Source: JAPLKB01 sp964429485 (GTDB lineage: Bacteria; Desulfobacterota; Syntrophorhabdia; Syntrophorhabdales; Syntrophorhabdaceae). Taken from it: a stretch of DNA of 64,000 bases. The stretch is from positions 1 to 64,000 of the forward strand of contig CAYSBW010000003.1 in the NCBI GenBank assembly GCA_964429485.1. The letters are read 5' to 3'. The notes under the pieces are model-generated. The model saw only the letters and a program-made list of their open reading frames with translations, ran no database searches and was not told the DNA's origin. Position numbers and translations under genes: made by a program. Shown here one piece after another: positions 36,471-44,533 of this stretch (positions are counted from its first letter, which is position 1; each line of letters opens with the position of its first letter).

Positions 36471-37058
36471 ATGACGGATAAAGTTACAAATATATTCCTT
36501 TCAGGTGTTGGCGGTCAGGGCACTATCCTTGCGAGTAATATTCTGACCGAAGTCTTTCTTGATGCCGGTTATGATGTAAAAAAAAGTGAAGTTCATGGAA
36601 TGGCTCAGAGGGGTGGAGATGTTACAACCCATTTCAGATTTGGCAGAAAAGTATATTCGCCTCTTATTAAATATGGAGATGTAGATTTCCTTCTTTCCTT
36701 CGAACTTCTTGAGGCAATGAGATATGTAAACTGGGTTAAGGATAACGGAAAAGTAATAATAAACAGACAGGCTATTTTTCCTCCTTCTGTTAATCTTGGC
36801 ATGGCGAAATATCCCGATGATGTTGAAGCTGTCTTCAAGAAACATTTCAAGAATAATGCTTACATAATAGATGGACAGGAAATCGCAGGTGAACTCGGGA
36901 ATATTCAGGCTGCAAACGTTGTTCTCATTGGTGCCCTGTCAAATTTTTTTCCTGAAATCAAGGAATCTGCATGGGTGAAGGCAATAAAAGGATTGATGAA
37001 AGAGAAGCTTCATGAACTGAATATAAGAGCTTTCAATGAAGGGAGAAAGGCCCTTTAA
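36471..37058 (+). CDS. iorB: Indolepyruvate:ferredoxin oxidoreductase, beta subunit
   Basis: A 195-residue gamma-type domain of 2-oxoacid oxidoreductases. The beginning NIFLSGVGGQGTILASNIL is the conserved Gly-rich loop, and SEVHGMAQRGGDVTTHFRFG follows, both diagnostic. It completes the catalytic dimer with IorA. GAGGAGG is at optimal spacing before the ATG. The stop codon TAA lies in the loop of the terminator at 37046-37069. Confidence 0.93.
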   Translation: MTDKVTNIFLSGVGGQGTILASNILTEVFLDAGYDVKKSEVHGMAQRGGDVTTHFRFGRKVYSPLIKYGDVDFLLSFELLEAMRYVNWVKDNGKVIINRQAIFPPSVNLGMAKYPDDVEAVFKKHFKNNAYIIDGQEIAGELGNIQAANVVLIGALSNFFPEIKESAWVKAIKGLMKEKLHELNIRAFNEGRKAL

Positions 37059-37070
37059 GGGCCTTTTTTT
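37046..37070 (+). terminator. Intrinsic terminator of iorAB overlapping the stop codon
   Basis: AAAGGCCC (37046-37053) pairs with GGGCCTTT (37059-37066), followed by four more T. The iorB stop TAA (37056-37058) forms part of the 5-base loop. The next gene's TTG start lies only 8 bases after the stem. Confidence 0.88.
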
Positions 37071-37073
37071 ATT

Positions 37074-39590
37074 TTGCGAAAAACCCTCTTCTTAATATTT
37101 TTCTTCTTTACATTATTTTTTTGCGGGATGGTACATTCTATGAATATTTTTTCTTTGGATAACGGGCTGAAGTATATCCTTGAACAGCGCAAGGACACCG
37201 GTGTTGTGGCTGTTCAGATTTGGGTGAAAACAGGGAGCAAATTTGAAGACCTGAAAAATGCAGGCATTACCCATTTTATCGAACACCTTATATTTAAGGG
37301 TACGGAGAAGGTTAAGGCCAATGAAATGGCTTCAATCATAGAATCACTGGGGGGTAATATAAATGCATTCACCTCTTATGATAATACTGTTTATCATATA
37401 GTTATTCCAGAACACGCCTTCGCAAAAGGCTTTGAAATACTTGCAGATGCTGTAAAAAATCCAGCTTTCCCTGAGGGGGAAGTTGAAAAGGAAAGAAAGG
37501 TTATCCTGGAAGAAATAAAAATGGGAGAGGATGATCCTCAGCGAAAACTTTTTACTGATTTATTTTCACTTAGCTATAAGGGCGATCCTTATGGAAGGCC
37601 GATAATAGGATACAAAAATACTGTCAAGGATATAAACAGAAAGGATATAATCAATTATTATAAATCTCACTATGTACCTGAAAACATGCTAATTGTCATA
37701 ACCGGTGATTTTGAAGAAGCAAAAGCCGGGGAACTGATAAAAAAATACTTCAATAAAAGCCCTGTTGCCAGCAAGCCATTATTTGAAAATAAAAAAGAAG
37801 ATGAAATAAGACCGGAAAGGGAAAAGATTATTGAAAGGGATATCAGGGAGAGCTATCTTGCTTTTTCCTACCCGATACCGTCCATAGAGCATGAGGACAT
37901 ACCTGCCCTCGAAGTTCTGGGAACTATTCTCGGTGAAGGAGAAAGTTCCCGCCTTCAGAAGCAGCTTAAAAATAAAAAAGGGATTGTTACTGATAGTTCC
38001 ACCTATATGTTTACCCCGAAAGAAGGTGGTCTTTTCATTTTTTATGCAACCTTTCAAGGCAGAGATTATAGCCTTTTAGTAAAAGAAATAGAAAAAGAGA
38101 TTTCAAGGCTGCGCAAAGAAGGCCCGAAACCGTTGGAAATACAAAAGGCAAAGAATATGATCAGGGCATCCCATGTTTATTCTATAGAGACGGTTCAAGG
38201 AAAGGCGAGGCAGATAGGTAATTACCAGACTTTGACAGGAGATCCCTGTTTTGTTGACAATTTTCTGGAGAGAGTGGACAGGGTTAATAATGAGGATGTT
38301 ATCAGGGTAATGGACAGATATCTTACTGGAAAATACAAAGCCCTTGTTACATTGTTGCCCAAATCTTTACCCAACCCGTACACTTATCAACTTAAAAACG
38401 GATTAAAATGTGTTGTAAACAAGGAAAAATCATCACCTACCCTTGCTTTTAGAATAGGTTTTGTCGGTGGAGTCAAAGAAGAAGCTCCTGAAAAAAACGG
38501 TATGTTCAATATTCTTTCAAAAATGCTTTTAAAGGGGACAAAGGATAAGGATGCTGCAAAAATTGCAGAAGAAATAGATTTTCTTGCAGGTGATATTTCT
38601 CCATTCAGTGGTAAAAATACATTTGGACTCTCAGGGAAATTTATGAGTAAAGATGTTGAAGAATTCTTTGATCTTCTCAGAAATATCCTTATTTCAACGA
38701 ACTTGAAAGAGAAGGAACTGGAAAAAGTCAAAAAAGATGTTCTTTCTGAAATAAGGCAAAGAGATGATGATCCTATTAATTATACATTCATGGTTTTCGA
38801 TGAAGTTCTGTATAAAGATCATCCCTACAGTAGAAGTTCTATTGGCAGAGAAGACGATGTTATATCTATAAACCTTGATGAACTGAAGGCAATATATAAC
38901 AATTTTATAACACCTTCCAATGCTGTGATTGCCATATCAGGTGATGTTGATGAAAATAAAATTGAAAGCCTTTTCCGGAAAATGTTTTCAGACTGGTCAG
39001 GGGAATCACGTGTTATGCAAAATCTACCCTTTTCAGGTGCTGATAAGGGTATGCGTCAGATTGTCAGGGAAATAATGCAGACACACCTTATTTTTGGTTT
39101 TTCAGGCCCGGGTTTAATCGATGAGGACCGGTATGCAATGGAAGTTATAGATTCAATTCTTTCAGGTATGAGCGGGAGAATACACAGGATATTAAGGGAA
39201 GAAAGACCTTATGCCTATTCGCTGACATTTTTCAACCAGATGGCTTATGAAGCAGGTGGTATGGGCATATACATAGGAACGGATAAAAAACTCACAGAAG
39301 AAGTAGGGAAGATAGTGAAAGCTGAAATAAAAAAGATTATATCCGAAGGGTTTACAGCCAAGGAAGTTGAAGATGCGAAAAAATATCTTATTGGAACTCA
39401 TCATATAAGCATGCAGGCAAACAGTGCAAAGGCTGCAAGCATGTGCCTTGATACTATTTATGGGTTGGGCCCGGGTCATTTCAAGATATGGCCTGAGAGA
39501 ATTGAAGCAGTCACTATAGATGATGTGAACAGGGTGGCAAAAAAGTATTTATCCCTGGATAGGATGGTTGAAATTGCAGTAGGGGGATAA
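37074..39590 (+). CDS. Exported two-domain M16 zinc peptidase
   Basis: An 838-residue protein with two fused M16 halves, as in PqqL-like proteins. Residues 1-22 form a signal peptide (FLIFFFFTLFF then CGMVHS), so it acts in the periplasm. The first half has the inverted zinc motif HFIEH (67-71), with a distal Glu in the following helix; the second half (about 430-838) lacks HxxEH and is the inactive partner domain. The TTG at 37074 is needed for the signal peptide; an ATG at 37128 would remove it. The start lies 8 bases after the iorAB terminator, so an internal promoter or read-through is required. Confidence 0.88.
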   Translation: MRKTLFLIFFFFTLFFCGMVHSMNIFSLDNGLKYILEQRKDTGVVAVQIWVKTGSKFEDLKNAGITHFIEHLIFKGTEKVKANEMASIIESLGGNINAFTSYDNTVYHIVIPEHAFAKGFEILADAVKNPAFPEGEVEKERKVILEEIKMGEDDPQRKLFTDLFSLSYKGDPYGRPIIGYKNTVKDINRKDIINYYKSHYVPENMLIVITGDFEEAKAGELIKKYFNKSPVASKPLFENKKEDEIRPEREKIIERDIRESYLAFSYPIPSIEHEDIPALEVLGTILGEGESSRLQKQLKNKKGIVTDSSTYMFTPKEGGLFIFYATFQGRDYSLLVKEIEKEISRLRKEGPKPLEIQKAKNMIRASHVYSIETVQGKARQIGNYQTLTGDPCFVDNFLERVDRVNNEDVIRVMDRYLTGKYKALVTLLPKSLPNPYTYQLKNGLKCVVNKEKSSPTLAFRIGFVGGVKEEAPEKNGMFNILSKMLLKGTKDKDAAKIAEEIDFLAGDISPFSGKNTFGLSGKFMSKDVEEFFDLLRNILISTNLKEKELEKVKKDVLSEIRQRDDDPINYTFMVFDEVLYKDHPYSRSSIGREDDVISINLDELKAIYNNFITPSNAVIAISGDVDENKIESLFRKMFSDWSGESRVMQNLPFSGADKGMRQIVREIMQTHLIFGFSGPGLIDEDRYAMEVIDSILSGMSGRIHRILREERPYAYSLTFFNQMAYEAGGMGIYIGTDKKLTEEVGKIVKAEIKKIISEGFTAKEVEDAKKYLIGTHHISMQANSAKAASMCLDTIYGLGPGHFKIWPERIEAVTIDDVNRVAKKYLSLDRMVEIAVGG

Positions 39591-39625
39591 AAAACCAGTT
39601 TTTTACATTTGGAAGCATGTGAGGT

Positions 39626-40942
39626 TTATACAGATACCGGTGGATTCCACCATTCAATCCATGTACCGTCCCTGCTGAATTCTATTTTCAATTCTGATTC
39701 AATCTTTCTTATCCAGTCACCAAGGTATGAAGAATGATGGATTATCAGAGGAACGCTGTGAAACGGCAGTATGTCTTCAAATAAACGATACATTGAAATA
39801 TTCATATTATTTTCAGAAACTGTTTCATAATCATCCCATGGTGTAGGATGGATAAAACCGTGATTTGCACCTTCATCAGACCTGTAAAGCATGTAGTCGC
39901 CGAACCTGCTTTTTAATTGCCTGAGAATTCCGACACATTTTATAATATCTTTAACAGTTATCCCTTTATTAAAAAAACTGAGAATTTTGTCATTAAAAGA
40001 CTCAAAACCTATGGACGAAAACATAATAACCACATTCCGTTCCCGTGCAATTTTTAATGCTTCCAGAAGCTGATCAACATGCACATTTATGTCATCCACC
40101 CTGCAAACAAGATCTATTCTGGAAAGTTCGATTCCTTCAGTGGCAGTATTATCAAGAATCCACTTAAGGGAATTAATGGGATACTCATCTATTATTTCAA
40201 ATGGAATTTTTACACCTGCATACTCCGGTAATGTCCTGATCTGAGCCATTACCAGCTCTCTGTTGATATTGCCGTGATAGCCCTTGTCTTTTGCCACATC
40301 GCAAAAAATGCAACCGCAGGATTCCACATCAGTAATCAATGATTTTTCTTTAATATTATCGGGCAAGGGCAATCTTATGATATTTTTTTTTCTTGCATGC
40401 GGACAGCCAATGGAATTCAGTACCTGTGCTGTCTGAATTTCAAGCTTTTTTAGAGTATCTGAAAAAGTATATATGTTTGTCCAATCAATGCTGATTGTAA
40501 TATCCTTTGTCCATGGATTGCTTATGCAACCGGTTTTAAATTGTAGATCATCTTTCTTCAGATAATCTACAGGGCCCTGAAATGCCAGATCAACAACTTT
40601 GTGCAACCCTTTGAATCTTCTATTATATTTTTCTGACTCTGCTTCTCCATAATAATCTTCTCTGGCTTGTGGACCGCCGAGTATTGTAAAAAAGCCTTTT
40701 TCTTTAACAGCACCTATTAATTCCGTCAGATCTTTACGGCCGCAAAGATGGGAAAAACCAATAATTTTTTCCTTGCCTATATAATAACTATCAAGGAATG
40801 ACAGGAGAAGTTCCTTTGAAAATTGTCTTTCAATACCAACAATAATTGAAGGCATATTCATTTTTTCTGTAAAATATGTACATGCAGCCTGAGCCCCAAG
40901 GATGCCGTGAGATTCTCCAGTGTGGTGAGTAATTAGAATCAT
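39626..40942 (-). CDS. Radical SAM/B12-binding-like protein with unusual CxCxxC motif
   Basis: A 438-residue protein. The first ~130 residues look like a Rossmann B12-binding-type domain (ILITHHTGESHGILGAQAA, and TILGGPQA near 87-94). The second part resembles a radical SAM barrel: the cluster loop reads VESCGCIFCDVAKDKG with Cys209, 211 and 214, not the canonical Cx3Cx2C; Cys180 in NSIGCPHA could be an extra ligand. Later elements include GIELSRIDLVCRVDDI and FSSIGFESFNDKIL, like radical SAM beta strands 4-5. The start overlaps the iclR stop by 4 bases (ATGA), so the two are one operon. The reaction is unknown; it could also be a non-SAM Fe-S enzyme. Confidence 0.6.
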   Translation of the reverse strand: MILITHHTGESHGILGAQAACTYFTEKMNMPSIIVGIERQFSKELLLSFLDSYYIGKEKIIGFSHLCGRKDLTELIGAVKEKGFFTILGGPQAREDYYGEAESEKYNRRFKGLHKVVDLAFQGPVDYLKKDDLQFKTGCISNPWTKDITISIDWTNIYTFSDTLKKLEIQTAQVLNSIGCPHARKKNIIRLPLPDNIKEKSLITDVESCGCIFCDVAKDKGYHGNINRELVMAQIRTLPEYAGVKIPFEIIDEYPINSLKWILDNTATEGIELSRIDLVCRVDDINVHVDQLLEALKIARERNVVIMFSSIGFESFNDKILSFFNKGITVKDIIKCVGILRQLKSRFGDYMLYRSDEGANHGFIHPTPWDDYETVSENNMNISMYRLFEDILPFHSVPLIIHHSSYLGDWIRKIESELKIEFSRDGTWIEWWNPPVSV

Positions 40943-41733
40943 GGTGCTTGCACCTTTCTTTCATCTTCTGTATGTGAATTGAAGGAAATCCTTTTATTTA
41001 TTCTTTCAGCAGTTGTTTTCAAGTGATCGATTATAAATTGCAGCTTTTCATCGATTATTGAATTAGAAAAGCCCACAACCCAGATTGCACCTAATGGATG
41101 ATCATCCTGATAGATAAGACTTGCTACAGCCCTCACACCTTTCAGGTATTCTTCGAGATCAATCCCGTATCCTGCTTTTCTTGTTTTTTCTATTTCCATA
41201 ATAAAGGAATCCAAATCAACAATGCTGTTTTCAGTATACCGTGGCAGACCTTTCTCTTTTAAAATTGTAATTATTTCATCGTCTTTCAAAGCAGAAAGAA
41301 ATATTTTCCCGGCAGCTCCAGCAGTTATAGGCATTTTTGTACCTGCCGGAGCAGAGAGTTTGAGACTCTTTTTTGCTTCGGCAACAATGAGAATTTTAAT
41401 TATATTATTTTCAATTACACCAAAAAAAACTGTTTCGTCTATTAGTTCAACGAGGTTTTCCAAAAATGGCCTTATTATATAAATAATATCCTGATTTTTG
41501 TAGATGATTTTCGAGAGTCTCAACAGCTTTTTTCCTATTGAGTATTTTTTTGATTCAGCATCTTTATATAAAAAGCCTACCTCATTCAGTGTCTTCAGGA
41601 TCCCATGTGTTGTACTTTTACTGTAAGCAAGAGCTTTGGAAATTTCAGAAACGCCAAGAGGGCGATTTTCCTTACCAATCAGTATTATGATATTAATTGC
41701 CTTTTTTATAATTGGCGCGCTATAGTCTTTCAT
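40939..41733 (-). CDS. IclR-family transcriptional regulator
   Basis: A 264-residue regulator. The N-terminal winged helix (about 8-65) contains PLGVSEISKALAYSKSTTHG, and the effector-binding domain (about 80-250) contains the typical SAPAGTKMPITAGAAGK and YGIDLEEYLKGVRAVA. IclR proteins bind palindromes and respond to small acids, often aromatic ones. It is co-transcribed with the radical SAM-like gene and divergent from the LUD/HdrB/AOR operon, which makes that operon its likely target. Two palindromes sit on its own promoter, suggesting autoregulation. Confidence 0.92.
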   Translation of the reverse strand: MKDYSAPIIKKAINIIILIGKENRPLGVSEISKALAYSKSTTHGILKTLNEVGFLYKDAESKKYSIGKKLLRLSKIIYKNQDIIYIIRPFLENLVELIDETVFFGVIENNIIKILIVAEAKKSLKLSAPAGTKMPITAGAAGKIFLSALKDDEIITILKEKGLPRYTENSIVDLDSFIMEIEKTRKAGYGIDLEEYLKGVRAVASLIYQDDHPLGAIWVVGFSNSIIDEKLQFIIDHLKTTAERINKRISFNSHTEDERKVQAP

Positions 41734-41769
41734 TATCCTGAATCATTGGTATTACACAACACAGTATTG

Positions 41770-41795
41770 GTTCAATACGTTCAATATATTGAACG
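41770..41795. promoter_or_regulatory. Candidate IclR operator: palindrome plus third half-site
   Basis: A perfect 18-base palindrome, CGTTCAATATATTGAACG (41778-41795), is preceded by a direct copy of its half-site GTTCAATA at 41770-41777. The arrangement of one palindrome plus a third direct half-site is known for the IclR-family members PcaU and PobR. It lies immediately downstream of the iclR -10 element. Confidence 0.6.
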
Positions 41796-41825
41796 ATGTT
41801 AACCTGTAACAGGTTATGTTGTCAA
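41796..41825 (-). promoter_or_regulatory. iclR promoter with palindrome in its spacer
   Basis: On the minus strand TTGACA (41820-41825), 18 bases, TAACAT (41796-41801). The spacer holds a near-perfect 15-base inverted repeat, AACCTGTaACAGGTT (41801-41815). Both this and the next palindrome could be repressor sites. Confidence 0.6.
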
Positions 41826-41887
41826 GGGCTATCTTTATATGTAAATGTTCTAAACATCTTTATATTATAAATAATTACAAAATAATC

Positions 41888-41916
41888 TTGACATAAAAAA
41901 GGATATATTATAAATA
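41888..41916 (+). promoter_or_regulatory. Candidate promoter of the LUD-HdrB-AOR operon
   Basis: TTGACA at 41888-41893, with TATAAA (41909-41914, 15-base spacing) or TAAATA (41911-41916, 17-base spacing) as -10. It would give a leader of about 210 bases before the ATG at 42135. Confidence 0.55.
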
Positions 41917-41988
41917 AATATAGTTTATGATATCGAACGATACAAGACAGGTACAAACCTCTCATCAAGCCCCTGAAAAAACAATATC

Positions 41989-42015
41989 AAAGGAATATAA
42001 ATATTCCTTTTTTTT
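41989..42015 (+). terminator. Terminator-like hairpin in the AOR-operon leader
   Basis: AAAGGAATAT (41989-41998) and ATATTCCTTT (42001-42010) are perfect complements, followed by TTTTT. It lies between the promoter and the first gene of the operon, where it could act as an attenuator. The stem is AT-rich, so its strength is uncertain. Confidence 0.45.
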
Positions 42016-42134
42016 AAAATATATATTAATATATTGTTTTGTGAAATATTTATCAAAATCGTTTACTAAAATCGAGTTCTTTAAATATAATATTGTCTTA
42101 GACTTTATCTAAACTTAGGGAGGGATTAAATATA

Positions 42135-43436
42135 ATGGCTGATATTCCAGGTTTAATGGTTGTCGAACCCTCGCCAGAACAAAGCAAGCACAGGGCAGCA
42201 AGTATATTTGTTCGAAAAGACAAGAGAGTTGAAGGCGAATCTGTTAAAGAACAACTAAAGAAAATCCGTGAAAATGCAAGAAGCAATAACGCATCCTTAA
42301 TTGAGCAACTCAAATCAACCCTTGCGAAATATGATAGTATCAAAACTGATTTTGCGAAAGATGCAAAAGAAGCTGTGGATAAAATTAAGCGGATTGCTGA
42401 CGGGGTTACGCTTGCATCAATAAACAAGTCAAATATAGTGGTAAACGAACTGAGGCCCGGACTGGAAAGTGCAGGTTTTAAAACGTATTTAAGGTATTAT
42501 GGAGAATTCAAAAATTTTGAGGAAGGTAAATTTCAAAAAAAAGTTGAAGACTACTGGTCATTGCCAAGCATGCATAACAGGAATCTTGTAGAATCCTTTG
42601 ATAAAAGACATAGCATAACAAAATTGTCTTCATCAGGGATAAAAGATTATGTTGCGATAATGGGTGTAAATTCAATATCAGCTGATGACGGTACAGTATA
42701 TTTCCTGCAACACATGTCAAATATTACGAAAGATTTGAACCAGGCAAAAAAAATTATACTTCTTGTAGGTATTGAAAAAATACTTCCCAACAGCGAAGAA
42801 GCTCTTTTTCATACGCAGTCAATGGGTGTTTTTGGTCTTGAAAGCATACTCCTTGATCTTTTGCCTCATGAAATTGAAAAATATGATTTTGATAATCTGC
42901 CCGATTTACCAGGTGATAACAGACAGGAATTGCATGTTATAATATATGATAACGGGCGGAGCAAGCTTTTGACTGAAGGTTATGAAGATCTGTTTTTATG
43001 TATAGATTGCAGGGCTTGTGCTCGCCAGTGTCCTGTGGGACAACACATTTTTCTTGAAAAAGGAATGGTATACAGCCCGAAGAATTACCTTCTCGGTTCA
43101 CTCCAGGGATGGGTTCACACATTTGAGGCCTGCCTGCACTGTGGTCGCTGTGAAGTGGAATGTCCCGTTGATATAGATATACCCACATTGATATGGAAGT
43201 CCCAGTTTGAACATTATGCAAAAGACGGTCGAAGCTTGAAAAAGAAAATGCTTGATGAGCCTGAATTGCTTGCGAAACTCGGGGGATTGACAGCTCCTCT
43301 TTCAAACTGGATGGTAAAGTTGTGGATAGTAAAAATGATGACCCAGATATTCACAGGTGTTCACAAGGATTCGAACCTGCCTACATTTCATCGCCAGACT
43401 TTTAAAGACTGGTTTAAAGGAGGCGCCAATGACTGA
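42135..43436 (+). CDS. LUD-domain and dicluster ferredoxin protein (LutB-like)
   Basis: A 433-residue soluble protein. Residues ~30-90 are helical and charged; ~95-250 resemble the LUD domain (IMGVNSISADDGTVYF, then KIILLVGIEKIL); residues 289-343 hold two [4Fe-4S] motifs, CIDCRACARQCP (289-299) and CLHCGRCEVECP (333-343). LutB-like proteins couple Fe-S electron transfer to lactate oxidation; here the partner is an AOR, so it is more likely an electron-transfer subunit. SD GGGAGGG. It overlaps the next gene by 8 bases. First gene of the operon. Confidence 0.8.
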   Translation: MADIPGLMVVEPSPEQSKHRAASIFVRKDKRVEGESVKEQLKKIRENARSNNASLIEQLKSTLAKYDSIKTDFAKDAKEAVDKIKRIADGVTLASINKSNIVVNELRPGLESAGFKTYLRYYGEFKNFEEGKFQKKVEDYWSLPSMHNRNLVESFDKRHSITKLSSSGIKDYVAIMGVNSISADDGTVYFLQHMSNITKDLNQAKKIILLVGIEKILPNSEEALFHTQSMGVFGLESILLDLLPHEIEKYDFDNLPDLPGDNRQELHVIIYDNGRSKLLTEGYEDLFLCIDCRACARQCPVGQHIFLEKGMVYSPKNYLLGSLQGWVHTFEACLHCGRCEVECPVDIDIPTLIWKSQFEHYAKDGRSLKKKMLDEPELLAKLGGLTAPLSNWMVKLWIVKMMTQIFTGVHKDSNLPTFHRQTFKDWFKGGAND

Positions 43437-44169
43437 TAAGGTTGTATATTACCACGGCTGTTTTGCAAATTATTATAATCCCGATGCAGGAAAATCAGTT
43501 GTATCTGTTTTTAAAAAAAATAACATTGAAGTAATTGTTCCTGAACAAAAGTGCTGTGCCATGCCGATGATGGCGAACGGTAATCCTGAAGGAGCCAGGA
43601 AGAATTTTGATTTTAATGCCCGAATGCTTGCCGAGGCAGCGGCGCCGGGCTATGATATTATAACAACATGTCCAAGCTGTAATATGATGATAAAAAGGGA
43701 AGGACTTAATTTTTTCGACAGTAAAGATGCCAGATTTGTAGCAGAACGTGTTTATGATGCAGGAGAATATCTTTATCAAATGCATCTTGAGGGTAAACTC
43801 AACGAGAATTTTGGTGAAATACCCCTTAAAGTATTTTACCACAATCCCTGTCATTTTAAAGTACAGGGAATTACGGAAGTGCCGGTGGCTCTTATCAGAT
43901 TGATTCCCGGTGTGGAGGTTGTAAAGGTTAATACAAACTGCTGTGGAATGGGTGGATCCTATGGAATGAAGAAGATAAATCGAACCCGCTCTGTAGAGAT
44001 TGCACAGAAGTTATGGGATGAAGTTAAAAATTCCGAGGCCGAAGTTGCAATGACTGAATGCGGCGGTTGTGGATTGCAGATAAATGCAGGAACAGGCATG
44101 AAGGTGATCCATCCAATCGTGCTGTTGAACGATTCATATAAAAAATATGAAGCCCGCAAAGCAGCTTGA
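43429..44169 (+). CDS. HdrB-like Fe-S oxidoreductase with two CCG domains
   Basis: A 246-residue protein with two cysteine-rich CCG motifs: Cys11, then Cys42-Cys43 (KCCAMPMM) and CPSC; and NPCH, NCCGMGG and ECGGCG. HdrB, GlpC and LutA share this domain, which binds a noncubane [4Fe-4S] cluster and passes electrons to disulfides or quinones. The ATG at 43429 has AAAGGAGG and lies inside the end of the LUD gene. With that gene it resembles a split HdrBC or LutAB pair that accepts electrons from the AOR. Confidence 0.85.
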   Translation: MTDKVVYYHGCFANYYNPDAGKSVVSVFKKNNIEVIVPEQKCCAMPMMANGNPEGARKNFDFNARMLAEAAAPGYDIITTCPSCNMMIKREGLNFFDSKDARFVAERVYDAGEYLYQMHLEGKLNENFGEIPLKVFYHNPCHFKVQGITEVPVALIRLIPGVEVVKVNTNCCGMGGSYGMKKINRTRSVEIAQKLWDEVKNSEAEVAMTECGGCGLQINAGTGMKVIHPIVLLNDSYKKYEARKAA

Positions 44170-44237
44170 TTTTCATAAACCTTGAAGATTAAGATGCTGC
44201 TTGTTACAATAAAACATTTTTGGAAAGGAGGATTAAG

Positions 44238-44531
44238 ATGGCAGATGACAAATTATCAACTGCGGAAAGTCTAAGAAGTACAAGAAGCTACGGGCAGGTC
44301 AGGTGTATGAATCCGACCTGTCAGGGCAGAATTACTCCTGCACCTGGACAGACAAAGGCAAAATGCCCGAAGTGTGGTTCCGAATGGCGTATTTTCTGGA
44401 TTAAAGCCGGATTCCCGAGAGTAAAAGGCCCTGTATGGGAGACAAGTACAAGGCTGGCCAATGAAAGGTTGGCGCAGTTGGAAGCTGAAGCAGTGAAAAA
44501 GGAAGAACCAGCAAAGAAGGAGGGTAAATAA
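44238..44531 (+). CDS. Small zinc-ribbon protein of the AOR operon
   Basis: A 97-residue protein with a zinc ribbon (CMNPTC ... CPKCG, about residues 23-48) and a Lys/Glu-rich tail. AAAGGAGG precedes the ATG at 44238. It ends 2 bases before the AOR start, whose SD lies in its last codons, so translation is coupled. Small ribbons like this may help assemble or dock the AOR; no activity is known to me. Confidence 0.65.
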   Translation: MADDKLSTAESLRSTRSYGQVRCMNPTCQGRITPAPGQTKAKCPKCGSEWRIFWIKAGFPRVKGPVWETSTRLANERLAQLEAEAVKKEEPAKKEGK

Positions 44532-44533
44532 TT

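Larger units (their letters stand above)
41734..42134. other. 401-base divergent control region, iclR / AOR operon
   Basis: It contains, in order: three GTTCAATA half-sites with an 18-base palindrome, a 15-base palindrome, the minus-strand iclR promoter, a short ATGTT-CTA-AACAT repeat (41845-41857), the plus-strand AOR-operon promoter and a terminator-like hairpin in the ~210-base AOR leader. A 61-codon open frame at 41927-42112 has no ribosome site and is not called. Confidence 0.7.

Noticed and set aside
41927..42112. 61-codon open frame in the AOR leader, a possible leader peptide
   Set aside because: No ribosome site before its ATG and no run of regulatory codons; its frame runs through the hairpin and AT-rich DNA.
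43362..43385. AAGGATTCGAACCTGCC looks like the T arm of a minus-strand tRNA
   Set aside because: It lies inside the LUD/ferredoxin coding sequence (residues HKDSNLPTFHR) and no acceptor stem, D arm or anticodon arm fits around it.
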